Assembly: GCA_013817245.1 (NCBI GenBank)
Contig: JACDDA010000002.1
Location: forward strand, 218,252 to 282,251
Reading direction: 5' to 3'
DNA from: Gammaproteobacteria bacterium
GTDB lineage: Bacteria > Pseudomonadota > Gammaproteobacteria > HTCC5015
Length of the DNA stretch: 64,000 bases
The notes under the pieces are model-generated. The model had not been told where the DNA came from and searched no databases. It was given only the letters and a program-made list of their open reading frames with translations. A program made the translations under genes and the position numbers. Within the stretch, counting starts at the first letter, position 1. The number at the start of each line of letters is the position of its first letter. Shown here piece by piece: positions 44,304 to 52,408 of this stretch.

Positions 44304-45091
44304 GAAGCAATAGCCTCCTCGGCGAGATCCGTTTCGTTTTCTAAATGAGTCCAATGCACTAATTCAATATGGCCGTTGAAGTCTTCGATTAAAGCGGTGC
44401 AAGATTCAACCCAGTCACCACAATTGTAATAATCGATATTATCAATCCGTCGAATTTCGGCGTGGTGAATGTGACCACAGACAATGCCGTCATAACCACG
44501 GCGTTTGCATTCGTCGGCTAACGCTTGTTCATAATCACCAATAAAGCTGACTGCTTGTTTGACGCGATGTTTTAAATAACCGGACAATGACCAGTAACCA
44601 TAACCAAAATGTTGTCGGCAATAATTAAACCAGCGATTAAGCAGCAAAGAAAATTCATACGCTTTGTCGCCGAGGATCGCCAACCATTTATGATAACGCA
44701 CGACCACGTCAAATTCATCACCATGCACGATTAATAAACGTCGACCATCACGCGTCAGGTGCGCGGCGCGATCCACTAAATGTATATTGCCAAAATCAGT
44801 ATCGCTATATTTACGAAGGAATTCGTCATGATTACCGGTTACATAGGTAACCGTCGTTTCGCGTTTCGCCATAGTCAAAATACGGCGAATAACATTGCTA
44901 TGAGATTGTGGCCAATAAGCGGATTTACGCATGCGCCAGCCGTCAATAATATCGCCGACCAGATAAAGATTTTCACAGTGATGAGATTTTAAAAATTCGG
45001 TGAGATATTCTGCTTTGCAACCGCGGGTGCCAAGATGGGTGTCTGATATCCAAATAGTGCGGACGCGCCGTTTCTTTTTTGATTCACTCAT
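44300..45091 (-). CDS. PlcP-like metallophosphoesterase (phospholipase C type)
   Basis: The 263-residue protein is a calcineurin-like phosphoesterase with the metal motifs WISDTHLGTRGCKAEYL (D-x-H), LVGDIIDGWRMRKSAYWPQS (GD), GNHDEFLRKY (GNHD), and VCGHIHHAEIR (GH-x-H). The wording of these motifs matches PlcP of Sinorhizobium, which cuts phospholipids to diacylglycerol under phosphate starvation. LpxH of lipid A synthesis is the related alternative. The downstream Agt-like gene and the Pho-like sites before it favour PlcP. The gene leads a two-gene operon and is divergent from the OlsF-like gene. Confidence 0.82.
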   Translation of the reverse strand: MSESKKKRRVRTIWISDTHLGTRGCKAEYLTEFLKSHHCENLYLVGDIIDGWRMRKSAYWPQSHSNVIRRILTMAKRETTVTYVTGNHDEFLRKYSDTDFGNIHLVDRAAHLTRDGRRLLIVHGDEFDVVVRYHKWLAILGDKAYEFSLLLNRWFNYCRQHFGYGYWSLSGYLKHRVKQAVSFIGDYEQALADECKRRGYDGIVCGHIHHAEIRRIDNIDYYNCGDWVESCTALIEDFNGHIELVHWTHLENETDLAEEAIAS

Positions 45092-45135
45092 GCCGATACC
45101 TGCTACGAGACGCGGCTGAGAATAATAGGCTTTGA

Positions 45136-45207
45136 TGACAAATTGCTAACTGTCACATGAATTAAATATGACAGTTCATATTTGCTGTAACTGTCACAAA
45201 AATGACA
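45136..45207. promoter_or_regulatory. Cluster of TGTCA half-sites, candidate Pho boxes
   Basis: Five copies of TGTCA or its complement lie in 72 bases between the PlcP-like and OlsF-like starts: 45136-45140, 45150-45155 (CTGTCA), 45169-45174 (TGACAG), 45191-45196 (CTGTCA), 45203-45207. The Pho box of PhoB is a direct repeat of CTGTCAT at 11-base spacing. These copies are spaced 12-22 bases and occur in both directions, so the match is partial. The gene content makes PhoB control plausible. Confidence 0.5.
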
Positions 45208-45252
45208 TGAAGCGTGGCTAAGGTGGCGCCGGCAATGACAGGAGTTATACAC

Positions 45253-46947
45253 ATGTTAGCCACAATGCAGAAGCAGACCTCAGCAATGCTCAATATTTTT
45301 AATATGACTGATAAGGCTTACGTTGATTTGAATCAAGGTCGGCTTAACAATTATTTTATTGATAATTTGTTTCAGGGTTATAACGGTACCGAAGGTTTAG
45401 ATTTTATTGATTACGCCTTAGATCGTTGGAACGTTAAATATTTAAGCACGCAACAAAGCCGTTTAAATATTCCCGCGACCGGCCCCGTGATTCTGGTGGC
45501 GAATCAGCCCGCCAATTTGGCAGATGTATTTGCTTTGCTACATTGTGTCGCTGATGTGCGTGATGATGTGAAGATTGTATTGCAAGGGCATATTGCAGCG
45601 CTGCCCATGTTACAGCGCCGTGTCATTCCCGTGCAGCAACAGGGTAAACATATTAGTCTATCGACGATTCGTGAAATTCAAACTGCATTGCAGGAACAAC
45701 GGGTCATTATTATTTATCCGGCAGCCAAGCCGGCCAAGATCAGCGCCTCTGGCATGAAAGACGGTCGTTGGGGCACTGCGTTTATTCGCTTAGCGATGAA
45801 ATCCGGTGCATCGATTGTAACCGCGTGTATTGAAAGTGGTTCGGCGCGTTTGAAATTGCATTCCAGTATTTTGCCGCCGTTCTTGCATAAGATGGCGGAA
45901 AAGTCGTTTAAGCAACCGTTGTATGAAATAAAAATTAATATTTCAGAATCGATTACCAGCAATGAGCTGATTAAATTACCAGTGGCGTTGCGCGAAAAAG
46001 CCAAATTATTAAAACGTCACTTATATGCTAGCGCAAAAGGTAAGCGTTCTTTATTGTCCACCGAGCGCACTATTAGCCATCCGCAAAATCCATCGGCCGT
46101 GCGTCGCGAATTAGATCAAGCCGATTTATTAGGCGAGACTCAAGATGGCCATCGAATTTTTTTATACGATTACAAAACAGATTCATCGTTGATGCGCGAA
46201 ATTGGTCGTTTGCGTGAAATGAGTTTCCGTGCAGTAGGTGAAGGCACTGGCCTATCACGCGATTTGGATTTATATGATCAATATTATCGACACGTCGTAT
46301 TGTGGGATGAGCGCAATCTCGAAATAGTCGGCGCGTATCGTCTAGGTGAGTCTGCAAACATAATGGCAAATAAAGGTGTAAGCGGTTTATATACCACCAG
46401 CCTGTTTGATTTTATGCCAGGCATGCAACCTTATTTAAATAATGGTTTAGAGTTAGGCCGTAGTTTTGTGCAACCTAAGTACTGGGGTAAACGCAGTTTA
46501 GATTATTTGTGGTTTGGTTTAGGCGCGTATGTGCGTAATCATCCGGAAGTACGTTATTTATTTGGCCCGGTAAGTTTGAGTGATCATTACCCCGTATTAG
46601 CTAAAGATATGTTGATACATTATTACCAGCATTATTACGGCGCCCAAGAGGTGTATGCAAAACCACGTTTGCCGTATGTGATACAAGCAGCAAATGAAAA
46701 TCGCATGCAGAGTTTATTTAAAGGTGATGACGTTGAAGCTGATTTTGTCACCTTAAAAGAACAGCTCATGCATATTAACGTGCGCATTCCTACTTTATAT
46801 AAACAATATACTGAACTCACTGAGCCGGGCGGCAGTCAGTTTTTGGCTTTTAATGTTGATCCTAATTTTGGTTTTTGTATCGATGGTTTAGTGTTGGTCG
46901 ATGTAATGTCAATCCGCGATAAAAAACGTAAACGCTATATCGGTTAA
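45253..46947 (+). CDS. OlsF-like bifunctional acyltransferase (PlsC-like plus OlsB/GNAT domains)
   Basis: OlsF makes ornithine lipid alone: one domain adds a 3-hydroxy fatty acid to ornithine, the other adds the second acyl chain. Here the PlsC-like domain is residues about 60-270 and the OlsB/GNAT-like domain about 285-510 (RLREMSFRAVGEGTG, YRHVVLWDERNLEIVGAYRL, GLELGRSFVQPKYW). The PlsC half has lost its catalytic motifs. HxxxxxD, NHP in relatives, reads ANQPANLAD with Gln85; the FPAGE motif reads YPAAK. The second acylation may need another enzyme. AGGAG lies 8 bases before the ATG at 45253. It is divergent from plcP-agt and stops 1 base before the znuA stop. Confidence 0.8.
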   Translation: MLATMQKQTSAMLNIFNMTDKAYVDLNQGRLNNYFIDNLFQGYNGTEGLDFIDYALDRWNVKYLSTQQSRLNIPATGPVILVANQPANLADVFALLHCVADVRDDVKIVLQGHIAALPMLQRRVIPVQQQGKHISLSTIREIQTALQEQRVIIIYPAAKPAKISASGMKDGRWGTAFIRLAMKSGASIVTACIESGSARLKLHSSILPPFLHKMAEKSFKQPLYEIKINISESITSNELIKLPVALREKAKLLKRHLYASAKGKRSLLSTERTISHPQNPSAVRRELDQADLLGETQDGHRIFLYDYKTDSSLMREIGRLREMSFRAVGEGTGLSRDLDLYDQYYRHVVLWDERNLEIVGAYRLGESANIMANKGVSGLYTTSLFDFMPGMQPYLNNGLELGRSFVQPKYWGKRSLDYLWFGLGAYVRNHPEVRYLFGPVSLSDHYPVLAKDMLIHYYQHYYGAQEVYAKPRLPYVIQAANENRMQSLFKGDDVEADFVTLKEQLMHINVRIPTLYKQYTELTEPGGSQFLAFNVDPNFGFCIDGLVLVDVMSIRDKKRKRYIG

Positions 46948-46948
46948 G

Positions 46949-47911
46949 TTATAGCGTTTGACAGCTAGAAAAACTACTCGCTAATTGTCGTAGCAGTGCT
47001 GGATAGATAGCTTGATTTTGCGTAACACCGCTAACGCCTAAATGGTCTAGTGGGATTTTTTTGATGGCCGTATTTTCCGTTAATAATGCCACGTATTGTT
47101 CGCCCAAGCGTTTTTCATAAAAAACGCAATCTATTTTTGTGTTTAATACCTGCTTGCGTAATTCATTTAAACGGCGCGCGCTAGGAATGTGCTCGTTATC
47201 TAAGGCGACTAATCCTGCGGGCGCTAAGCCATATTCTTTTTCGAAATATTGATAACCGTCATGACTGATAATATAGCGCAGCTTTTTAAGAGGTTGCATT
47301 TCTTTTTGTAAATCTTTTTCTAACGTGCTTAGTTGTGCAATAGCGGCGTTACTATTTTTTTGCCACACAGAAATTTTCGCAGGCGCTACCTTGATAAGGT
47401 GGTTAGTGATTGCCAATACTATTTGTTTCGCGTTCTTAATCGATAACCACATATGCGGGTCGATAGTGTGAAGATTATTTTGTGTATGATCGTGCGCGTG
47501 GTCCGCTGTATGTAAATCAAAACCACGATTTTGCAGAATAGACAACGTCGTTAACGATTGCAGTTGTAAAATCCGAAAGGGTTTGCGAGTGTTAGTGCTG
47601 CCTTCCCAAATACGTCCTTCTAATGTTGGTCCAACACCAATTACTAAATCTGCGTTCATCAACTGTACACGTTGTGAGGGTTTGAGTTGGAAATCATGCG
47701 GGTCAGCATTCGACGTTAACAGTGTTGTGACTGTCGCGTGCTCGCCGGCAACCATACTGGCAAGACTGGCTAAAGGCGCCAAGGTCGCAACAATGTGTAA
47801 GCGGCCACCATTTGTATCTGTAGCAGCTGTAGCCGCATGCAGCGTCGTTGATACGCTTAGTGTCACGCTCAGTAACGCGCTTATATATAGAACAAATAGA
47901 GGTTTGGGCAT
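46949..47911 (-). CDS. znuA: Zinc ABC transporter substrate-binding protein
   Basis: ZnuA binds zinc in the periplasm and delivers it to ZnuBC. The 320-residue protein has a signal peptide (LFVLYISALLSVTLSVST and TLHA). It shows IVATLAPLASLASMVAGEHA, the first His ligand in NADPHDFQLKPSQ, a short His-rich loop (HTADHAHDH), the second in DPHMWLSIKNAK and the third in ISHDGYQYFEKEYGL. It is divergent from znuCB. Cysteine near the C-terminus (SSFSSCQTL) is common in ZnuA. Confidence 0.95.
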   Translation of the reverse strand: MPKPLFVLYISALLSVTLSVSTTLHAATAATDTNGGRLHIVATLAPLASLASMVAGEHATVTTLLTSNADPHDFQLKPSQRVQLMNADLVIGVGPTLEGRIWEGSTNTRKPFRILQLQSLTTLSILQNRGFDLHTADHAHDHTQNNLHTIDPHMWLSIKNAKQIVLAITNHLIKVAPAKISVWQKNSNAAIAQLSTLEKDLQKEMQPLKKLRYIISHDGYQYFEKEYGLAPAGLVALDNEHIPSARRLNELRKQVLNTKIDCVFYEKRLGEQYVALLTENTAIKKIPLDHLGVSGVTQNQAIYPALLRQLASSFSSCQTL

Positions 47912-47961
47912 AGGCTTTCAGTATAATGATCGGCTTGAAATTAAACGTTAATAGGTTGCGT
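47912..47961. promoter_or_regulatory. znuA/znuC divergent promoter region
   Basis: A perfect -10 box TATAAT (47922-47927) stands 34 bases before the znuC ATG. It shows that an in-frame ATG at 47926 is not the start. A Zur operator would be expected in these 50 bases, but I see no clear match to its consensus. Confidence 0.4.
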
Positions 47962-48714
47962 ATGCCGCAAACGCTTTTGGTTGCTGAGCAAGTCACATAT
48001 GAACGTCACGGTCAGTGCATTGTCCATGATGTTTCGCTAAGACTCCAGCCCGCAGAAATTGTTAGTTTAATCGGCCCCAACGGCGCAGGTAAAACGACGT
48101 TGGTGCGTTTACTGTTAGGGTTGGTCGCGCCTACGCACGGACGCATCACACGCAAGTCGGAATTACGCGTTGCTTATTTGCCGCAGCGCTTTACAGCGGA
48201 TCCGGTTTTTCCTATGAGCGTGCAACGCTTTTTGGATGTTGGCGTGCGACACAGTGCTCAGATGCGCATTGATATAATGCGCGAGATTGGTATTGAAGCG
48301 TTGGGCACACGGGCGTTGCATAGTTTATCGGGTGGTGAATTACAACGAACGTTGTTAGCGCGTTGTTTGTTGCAACAACCTGAATGGCTGGTGCTCGATG
48401 AGCCTGCGCAAGGTGTTGATGTTGCAGGGCAGCAATCTTTATATAGTTTGATTGCGCGCATTCGTGATCGTTATGGTTGTGGCATTTTAATGGTGTCACA
48501 TGATTTGCATTTAGTAATGAGCGCCACCGATCAAGTCGTCTGTTTAAATCGCCACATTTGTTGTTCTGGCAGACCAGAATCTATTCGTCAACATCCTGAA
48601 TTTTTACAATTGTTTGGTCCGCATGCGGCACATGATGCGGATGGATTTGCCGTCTATACACATGAACATAATCATCATCATGATTTGCATGGAGATGTCG
48701 TTGATGAACATTGA
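47962..48714 (+). CDS. znuC: Zinc ABC transporter ATP-binding protein
   Basis: The 250-residue ATPase has Walker A GPNGAGKTTLVRLL near residue 39, signature LSGGELQRTLLARCLLQQP, Walker B WLVLDEPAQGVD and the H-loop MVSHDLHLV. The C-terminal tail is rich in His (THEHNHHHDLHGD), which may sense zinc. The last 11 bases overlap znuB. Confidence 0.95.
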   Translation: MPQTLLVAEQVTYERHGQCIVHDVSLRLQPAEIVSLIGPNGAGKTTLVRLLLGLVAPTHGRITRKSELRVAYLPQRFTADPVFPMSVQRFLDVGVRHSAQMRIDIMREIGIEALGTRALHSLSGGELQRTLLARCLLQQPEWLVLDEPAQGVDVAGQQSLYSLIARIRDRYGCGILMVSHDLHLVMSATDQVVCLNRHICCSGRPESIRQHPEFLQLFGPHAAHDADGFAVYTHEHNHHHDLHGDVVDEH

Positions 48715-49522
48715 GTTTTGGCCAGACTTTGTTTGGCGCGCATGGATTGCCGGCGCTTTAATTGCTTTAGTGGCAGGGCCTATGGGTTGTTTGGTTGTAT
48801 GGCAACGCATGGCGTATTTTGGTCACACGTTATCGCACAGTGCTTTGTTGGGTGTCGTTATTGGTTTAACGTTCGGCTTGTCGATTGATGTGGGAATTTT
48901 TTTAGTCTGCATCGCGGTCGGCAGTTTATTGGTGTTATTGCAAAGTAAAACCTTAGCGGCAAATCGCTGGTTACCTAATGACACCTTACTCGGCATTATG
49001 TCGCATAGCTTATTAGCGTTAGGCGTATTGTTGTTGGCTTTGCAACCCAATTGGCGAGTGAATTTAAATAGTTATTTATTCGGCGATATTTTATTAGTCA
49101 GCTGGCACGATCTTATCAGTGTTGCCATTGTGGTATTTATTGCATTAGCGGGTTTGTGGTGGATTTGGAATCGCGTGTTAGCGATTGCTGTGAATGCGGA
49201 TGTTGCTCAGATAGAAGGTGTCGCCGTGCAACGCGTGCGTTTTATCATGATGGTGTTGCTGGGTTTAGTGATGGCCTTGGGTATGAAGTTAGTCGGTATT
49301 TTAATGATTGCATCATTATTAATAGTGCCTGCTGCGAGTGCGCGACCATTTACTAAATCACCGGAAAGCATGGCGATATTGGCAGGAATATTTGCGCTGC
49401 TGGCGGTGAGTTTGGGTTTGGTGCTGTCTTGGTATACGGATGTGCCGGCGGGTTCCGCCATCGTGGTGGTGAGTGCGATAGGATTTTTATGTGCGTTGCC
49501 GTTTGGCCGTAAACAATTTTAA
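48704..49522 (+). CDS. znuB: Zinc ABC transporter permease
   Basis: The 272-residue permease has seven or eight membrane helices and the family motifs LVAGPMGCLVVWQRMAYFGH, TLSHSALLGVVIGLTFGLS, and RPFTKSPESMAILAGIFALL. The ATG at 48704 lies 9 bases after GGAG, inside the end of znuC. The last four codons and stop are part of a 37-bp tandem duplication. Confidence 0.95.
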   Translation: MNIEFWPDFVWRAWIAGALIALVAGPMGCLVVWQRMAYFGHTLSHSALLGVVIGLTFGLSIDVGIFLVCIAVGSLLVLLQSKTLAANRWLPNDTLLGIMSHSLLALGVLLLALQPNWRVNLNSYLFGDILLVSWHDLISVAIVVFIALAGLWWIWNRVLAIAVNADVAQIEGVAVQRVRFIMMVLLGLVMALGMKLVGILMIASLLIVPAASARPFTKSPESMAILAGIFALLAVSLGLVLSWYTDVPAGSAIVVVSAIGFLCALPFGRKQF

Positions 49523-49590
49523 TTTTCGGTGGAACGGCATGCGCCGTAAACAATTTTAATTTTCGGTGGAACGGCATGCGCAGTAAACAA
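49506..49590 (+). repeat. 37-bp tandem duplication over the znuB stop codon
   Basis: Bases 49506-49542 are copied exactly at 49543-49579, and 11 bases of a third copy follow with one change. The first copy contains the last ZnuB codons and its TAA; the second lies just after the gene. The last codons RKQF plus stop thus appear twice. Confidence 0.9.
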
Positions 49591-49612
49591 CTTTGAGTTA
49601 ATTCACTTTAAT

Positions 49613-50386
49613 TTAGTTTGTAATATTAGCTTGTAATACGGCATGCGCATCCGCTACCCATTGACGCGTGTATTGCGCTAATGCACGTTTATCCCACTGC
49701 GGGTCGAGTTGTTGCACTTGACCGAAATGCACATACACATCAATGATCGGTACTGAAAATACGCGGAAAGCATGTTTAGCAAAAGTATCGTTGCCAATAA
49801 AAGCGAGTTTTTTTTGTGGTAAAGCAGAGCTGCGATATTGCAAGGCAACGGCTTGCACCACTAAACCAAAGTCGGCAGCAGGTTGTAATAAACGGGTTTT
49901 AAAAGGCGCTACTTGATCGCCGTTGGTAGTAGTGCCTTCTGGGAAAAGTAAAATACCTTGTTTATGAATTAGGCGCGTCGCTAAAGCCTCGCGTAATTCC
50001 GTGAATGAATCATGTTTGCCGCGTTTTACAAATAAAGTACCACCATGATAAGCCACCCAACCAATAATTGGCCATTGCCGCACTTCGGCTTTAGAAACAA
50101 ACGAGGCAGATACTAATGATTGCAAGACAGGAATATCTAACCAAGAAATATGATTGGATAAAAACATCGCACTGTCAGTAGCCGGCGTACCCGATACGTG
50201 CACACGTAAACCTAAACGTTTGCATGCACCTTTTGACCAAGCATTAATAGAACGCCATTCGGCTGGGGTTCTCGTTTCGGGAGGATTTTTTAATAAAAAT
50301 AATACTAAGTGGACTCCGCGTAGTACTTGGATAAAAACACTGATGATTCGCCAAAGGCAGCGCAGGGAGCGCCAGAAAGATGTCAC
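49613..50386 (-). CDS. plsC: 1-acyl-sn-glycerol-3-phosphate acyltransferase (PlsC/OlsA-like)
   Basis: The 257-residue enzyme adds the second acyl chain to lysophosphatidate or to a lyso-ornithine lipid. The catalytic HX4D motif is NHISWLDIPVL; the second motif is KAEVRQWPIIGW; the third, LLFPEGTTTNGDQV, is complete; the start has a membrane helix (LWRIISVFIQVLRGVHLVLF). The GTG at 50386 is used: AGGAAAA precedes it and the family N-terminus begins there, whereas the ATG at 50539 lies in the kinase gene. OlsA of Rhizobium has the same fold, so this gene could complete the OlsF-like enzyme whose PlsC half is defective. Confidence 0.88.
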   Translation of the reverse strand: MTSFWRSLRCLWRIISVFIQVLRGVHLVLFLLKNPPETRTPAEWRSINAWSKGACKRLGLRVHVSGTPATDSAMFLSNHISWLDIPVLQSLVSASFVSKAEVRQWPIIGWVAYHGGTLFVKRGKHDSFTELREALATRLIHKQGILLFPEGTTTNGDQVAPFKTRLLQPAADFGLVVQAVALQYRSSALPQKKLAFIGNDTFAKHAFRVFSVPIIDVYVHFGQVQQLDPQWDKRALAQYTRQWVADAHAVLQANITN

Positions 50387-50432
50387 GAACGTATTTTCCT
50401 TTATTTGAAGTATAAGTACAGGAGTAGCGAGT

Positions 50433-51575
50433 TTAAGCAATGGCAATTGCAACAGATTTATTAACCGGAATTTTAAAAAAGAAAGTAGTGCCTTTGTTAA
50501 TCTCGGATTGTACGCCAATCGCGCCGCCGTAGGCTTCAAGAATTTGTTTGCAATAAGCCAAACCTAAACCGGTGCCGTGTTGTTTGGTGGTGAACATGGC
50601 TTCGAAAATATGTTCTTGATCTTGATGGCGAATACCGCAGCCATTATCGGTGATTAAACATTCCACAAAACCATGATGGAATTGGGTTTTAATAAGTAAT
50701 GTTGGGTTTTGCGTTTTGTTCGTGGCATCAACGGCATTTTTAATCAAGTTCGCGATCAGTTGATTGAAATGATTGGGCACGCCCAGGAAACTGGGTAACA
50801 GCATTAGCTCGGTTGAGGTTTTAATTCTATAAGCGAATTTTTTATCTAATTTAAAAAACTGTAATTGTTTTTCTATAACGATATTGAGATCAACATCTTC
50901 GGTATGACTTTGTAGATCCGCGCGTGCAGAAGATAAAATAGAATCTACGATTTGATTTAATTCTTCTGCCGCTTGGTAAATGTGAAACAGACTTTGGTCA
51001 TCAGGATATTGTTTGTGCAAAATTTTAGAATTCAAACTAATGACATGCAAAGGATTACTTAAGTTATGCACGATCTGCGCGGTGTGCGTACCGATGAAAG
51101 CCATTTTTTCGGCTTGTAGCAATTGTTCGGTGCGCGTTTTTACTTCTTTTTCCAGCGTTTGATTAATATTGCGTAGGCTTTTTTCCGCATGCAGTAATTT
51201 TGTGAAAACGCTCACTTTGGCTTCAAGTTCTTGGCGAATAAAAGGTTTGGTAATGTAATCGTCCGCTCCGCAGGCATAACCTTGCAAGACTTCATCAATC
51301 ATTGCTTTGCCTGATACCAGCAAAATTTTACTTAAGCCGGTTTCATCTAATTCACGCATGCGTCGACAAATAGTATAACCATCTTCGCCGGGCATGATGA
51401 CATCGAGTAATACCACGCAAGGTGCGTGTTGGAGAAACAGTTTTAAACCTGCTGCGCCGTCATTGGCGCTGATCACGTGATAGGGCTGGTCGAAAATATG
51501 ATGCGCAAGCCGTCGATTGCCTGGTTCGTCATCAATCACCAACAGAATATGTTTGCTGTCCATCATCGTCGCCAT
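50433..51575 (-). CDS. Receiver-histidine kinase hybrid protein
   Basis: The 380-residue protein has an N-terminal receiver with DDEPGN at residue 15, phospho-acceptor Asp58 in VVLLDVIMPGEDGYTI, and Lys110 in DYITKPF. A coiled coil (residues about 128-158) joins it to a kinase with the H-box His170 in TAQIVHNLSNPLHVI, the N-box NHFNQLIANLIKNAVDA, and G boxes ITDNGCGIRHQDQEHIF and KQHGTGLGLAYCKQILEAYG. Cytoplasmic, without membrane segments. Partner genes are not next to it. Confidence 0.92.
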   Translation of the reverse strand: MATMMDSKHILLVIDDEPGNRRLAHHIFDQPYHVISANDGAAGLKLFLQHAPCVVLLDVIMPGEDGYTICRRMRELDETGLSKILLVSGKAMIDEVLQGYACGADDYITKPFIRQELEAKVSVFTKLLHAEKSLRNINQTLEKEVKTRTEQLLQAEKMAFIGTHTAQIVHNLSNPLHVISLNSKILHKQYPDDQSLFHIYQAAEELNQIVDSILSSARADLQSHTEDVDLNIVIEKQLQFFKLDKKFAYRIKTSTELMLLPSFLGVPNHFNQLIANLIKNAVDATNKTQNPTLLIKTQFHHGFVECLITDNGCGIRHQDQEHIFEAMFTTKQHGTGLGLAYCKQILEAYGGAIGVQSEINKGTTFFFKIPVNKSVAIAIA

Positions 51576-51668
51576 TGTAAGGGCTTTCCTACAAGGCGGC
51601 AGTTAAAAGCGAATCTTTATGTGACGGAACTAACAGAAGTGTCGCATGGGCGGTAGGTCACGCTCAGC

Positions 51669-52103
51669 TTATATAAATAGGGTAAAAGTACTGCCCAGAT
51701 GATTGCGAGTACGCAATATCCTGTGGGGTTTACATATTAGAAACGCCAGTGAATATAACAAGCTGCCCCCAAATAATGCCCATAACAGCATTAAGCAGAC
51801 GGGAATAATCAAGCCGTTATCATGCGGAAATTGTAATAAATCTAATAGCGCTAAAGTGGAATCAATACAAAAATCGATGGTGGCGCACAGCGATACCACT
51901 GTAGTTCGCGTAGTCGTTGTTGACTGATTAAGGATTGCGCCATGAAGTATATGGCTACCCTTTCGAGATAACTTAGTCACTTTTATGTCACGGGCATAGC
52001 GTATGCTGAGGCCGAACCATGAAAAAGCAGCTTGTCCTTGTTGGTCTAAGCCTTCCAAATTAAGCGACGGTGGCGGCAGTGGTTTACTTGTATTGGCCGG
52101 CAT
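51669..52103 (-). CDS. Hypothetical membrane protein
   Basis: I do not recognise this gene. The 144-residue product has an N-terminal soluble part rich in Pro and Ser, and two hydrophobic segments near the C-terminus (LIIPVCLMLLWALFGG and LLYSLAFLIC), followed by a basic end. The ATG at 52103 has AAGG 9 bases upstream; an in-frame start at 52172 would add 23 residues. Both neighbours are unrelated. Confidence 0.5.
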   Translation of the reverse strand: MPANTSKPLPPPSLNLEGLDQQGQAAFSWFGLSIRYARDIKVTKLSRKGSHILHGAILNQSTTTTRTTVVSLCATIDFCIDSTLALLDLLQFPHDNGLIIPVCLMLLWALFGGSLLYSLAFLICKPHRILRTRNHLGSTFTLFI

Positions 52104-52408
52104 AACAAACAACCTTGTGAAGTTTGTATAAGTTATAGCGTCATTTTTAGACAAAAAGCTTACAAGCTGCAATTAATGAAATAGTTAAAATGTTGATAGT
52201 GCCCAGATTTTGAGAGCGTATCCTTTTTTAAAACAAGCACTTACCTGCTGTTTTAGGCTCTTAAACAAAGCGTTTTGTGGCATAATAAGCGCTACAAAAA
52301 CTTATACAAAAGCTCTCTAATTAATTTGAATTTTAGTTTAGTGTGTTTTTCTCTAAGATAAGCCCCGGCTGGTGGGGCCTGTTGATACGATGTTTATTGA
52401 GGTAGCAA
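52104..52408. promoter_or_regulatory. Region upstream of the diiron gene
   Basis: This AT-rich stretch of 305 bases should hold divergent promoters. A hairpin with GCCCC and GGGGC arms lies at 52362-52378, 30 bases before the diiron gene start. No gene, RNA or repeat is evident otherwise. Confidence 0.35.
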
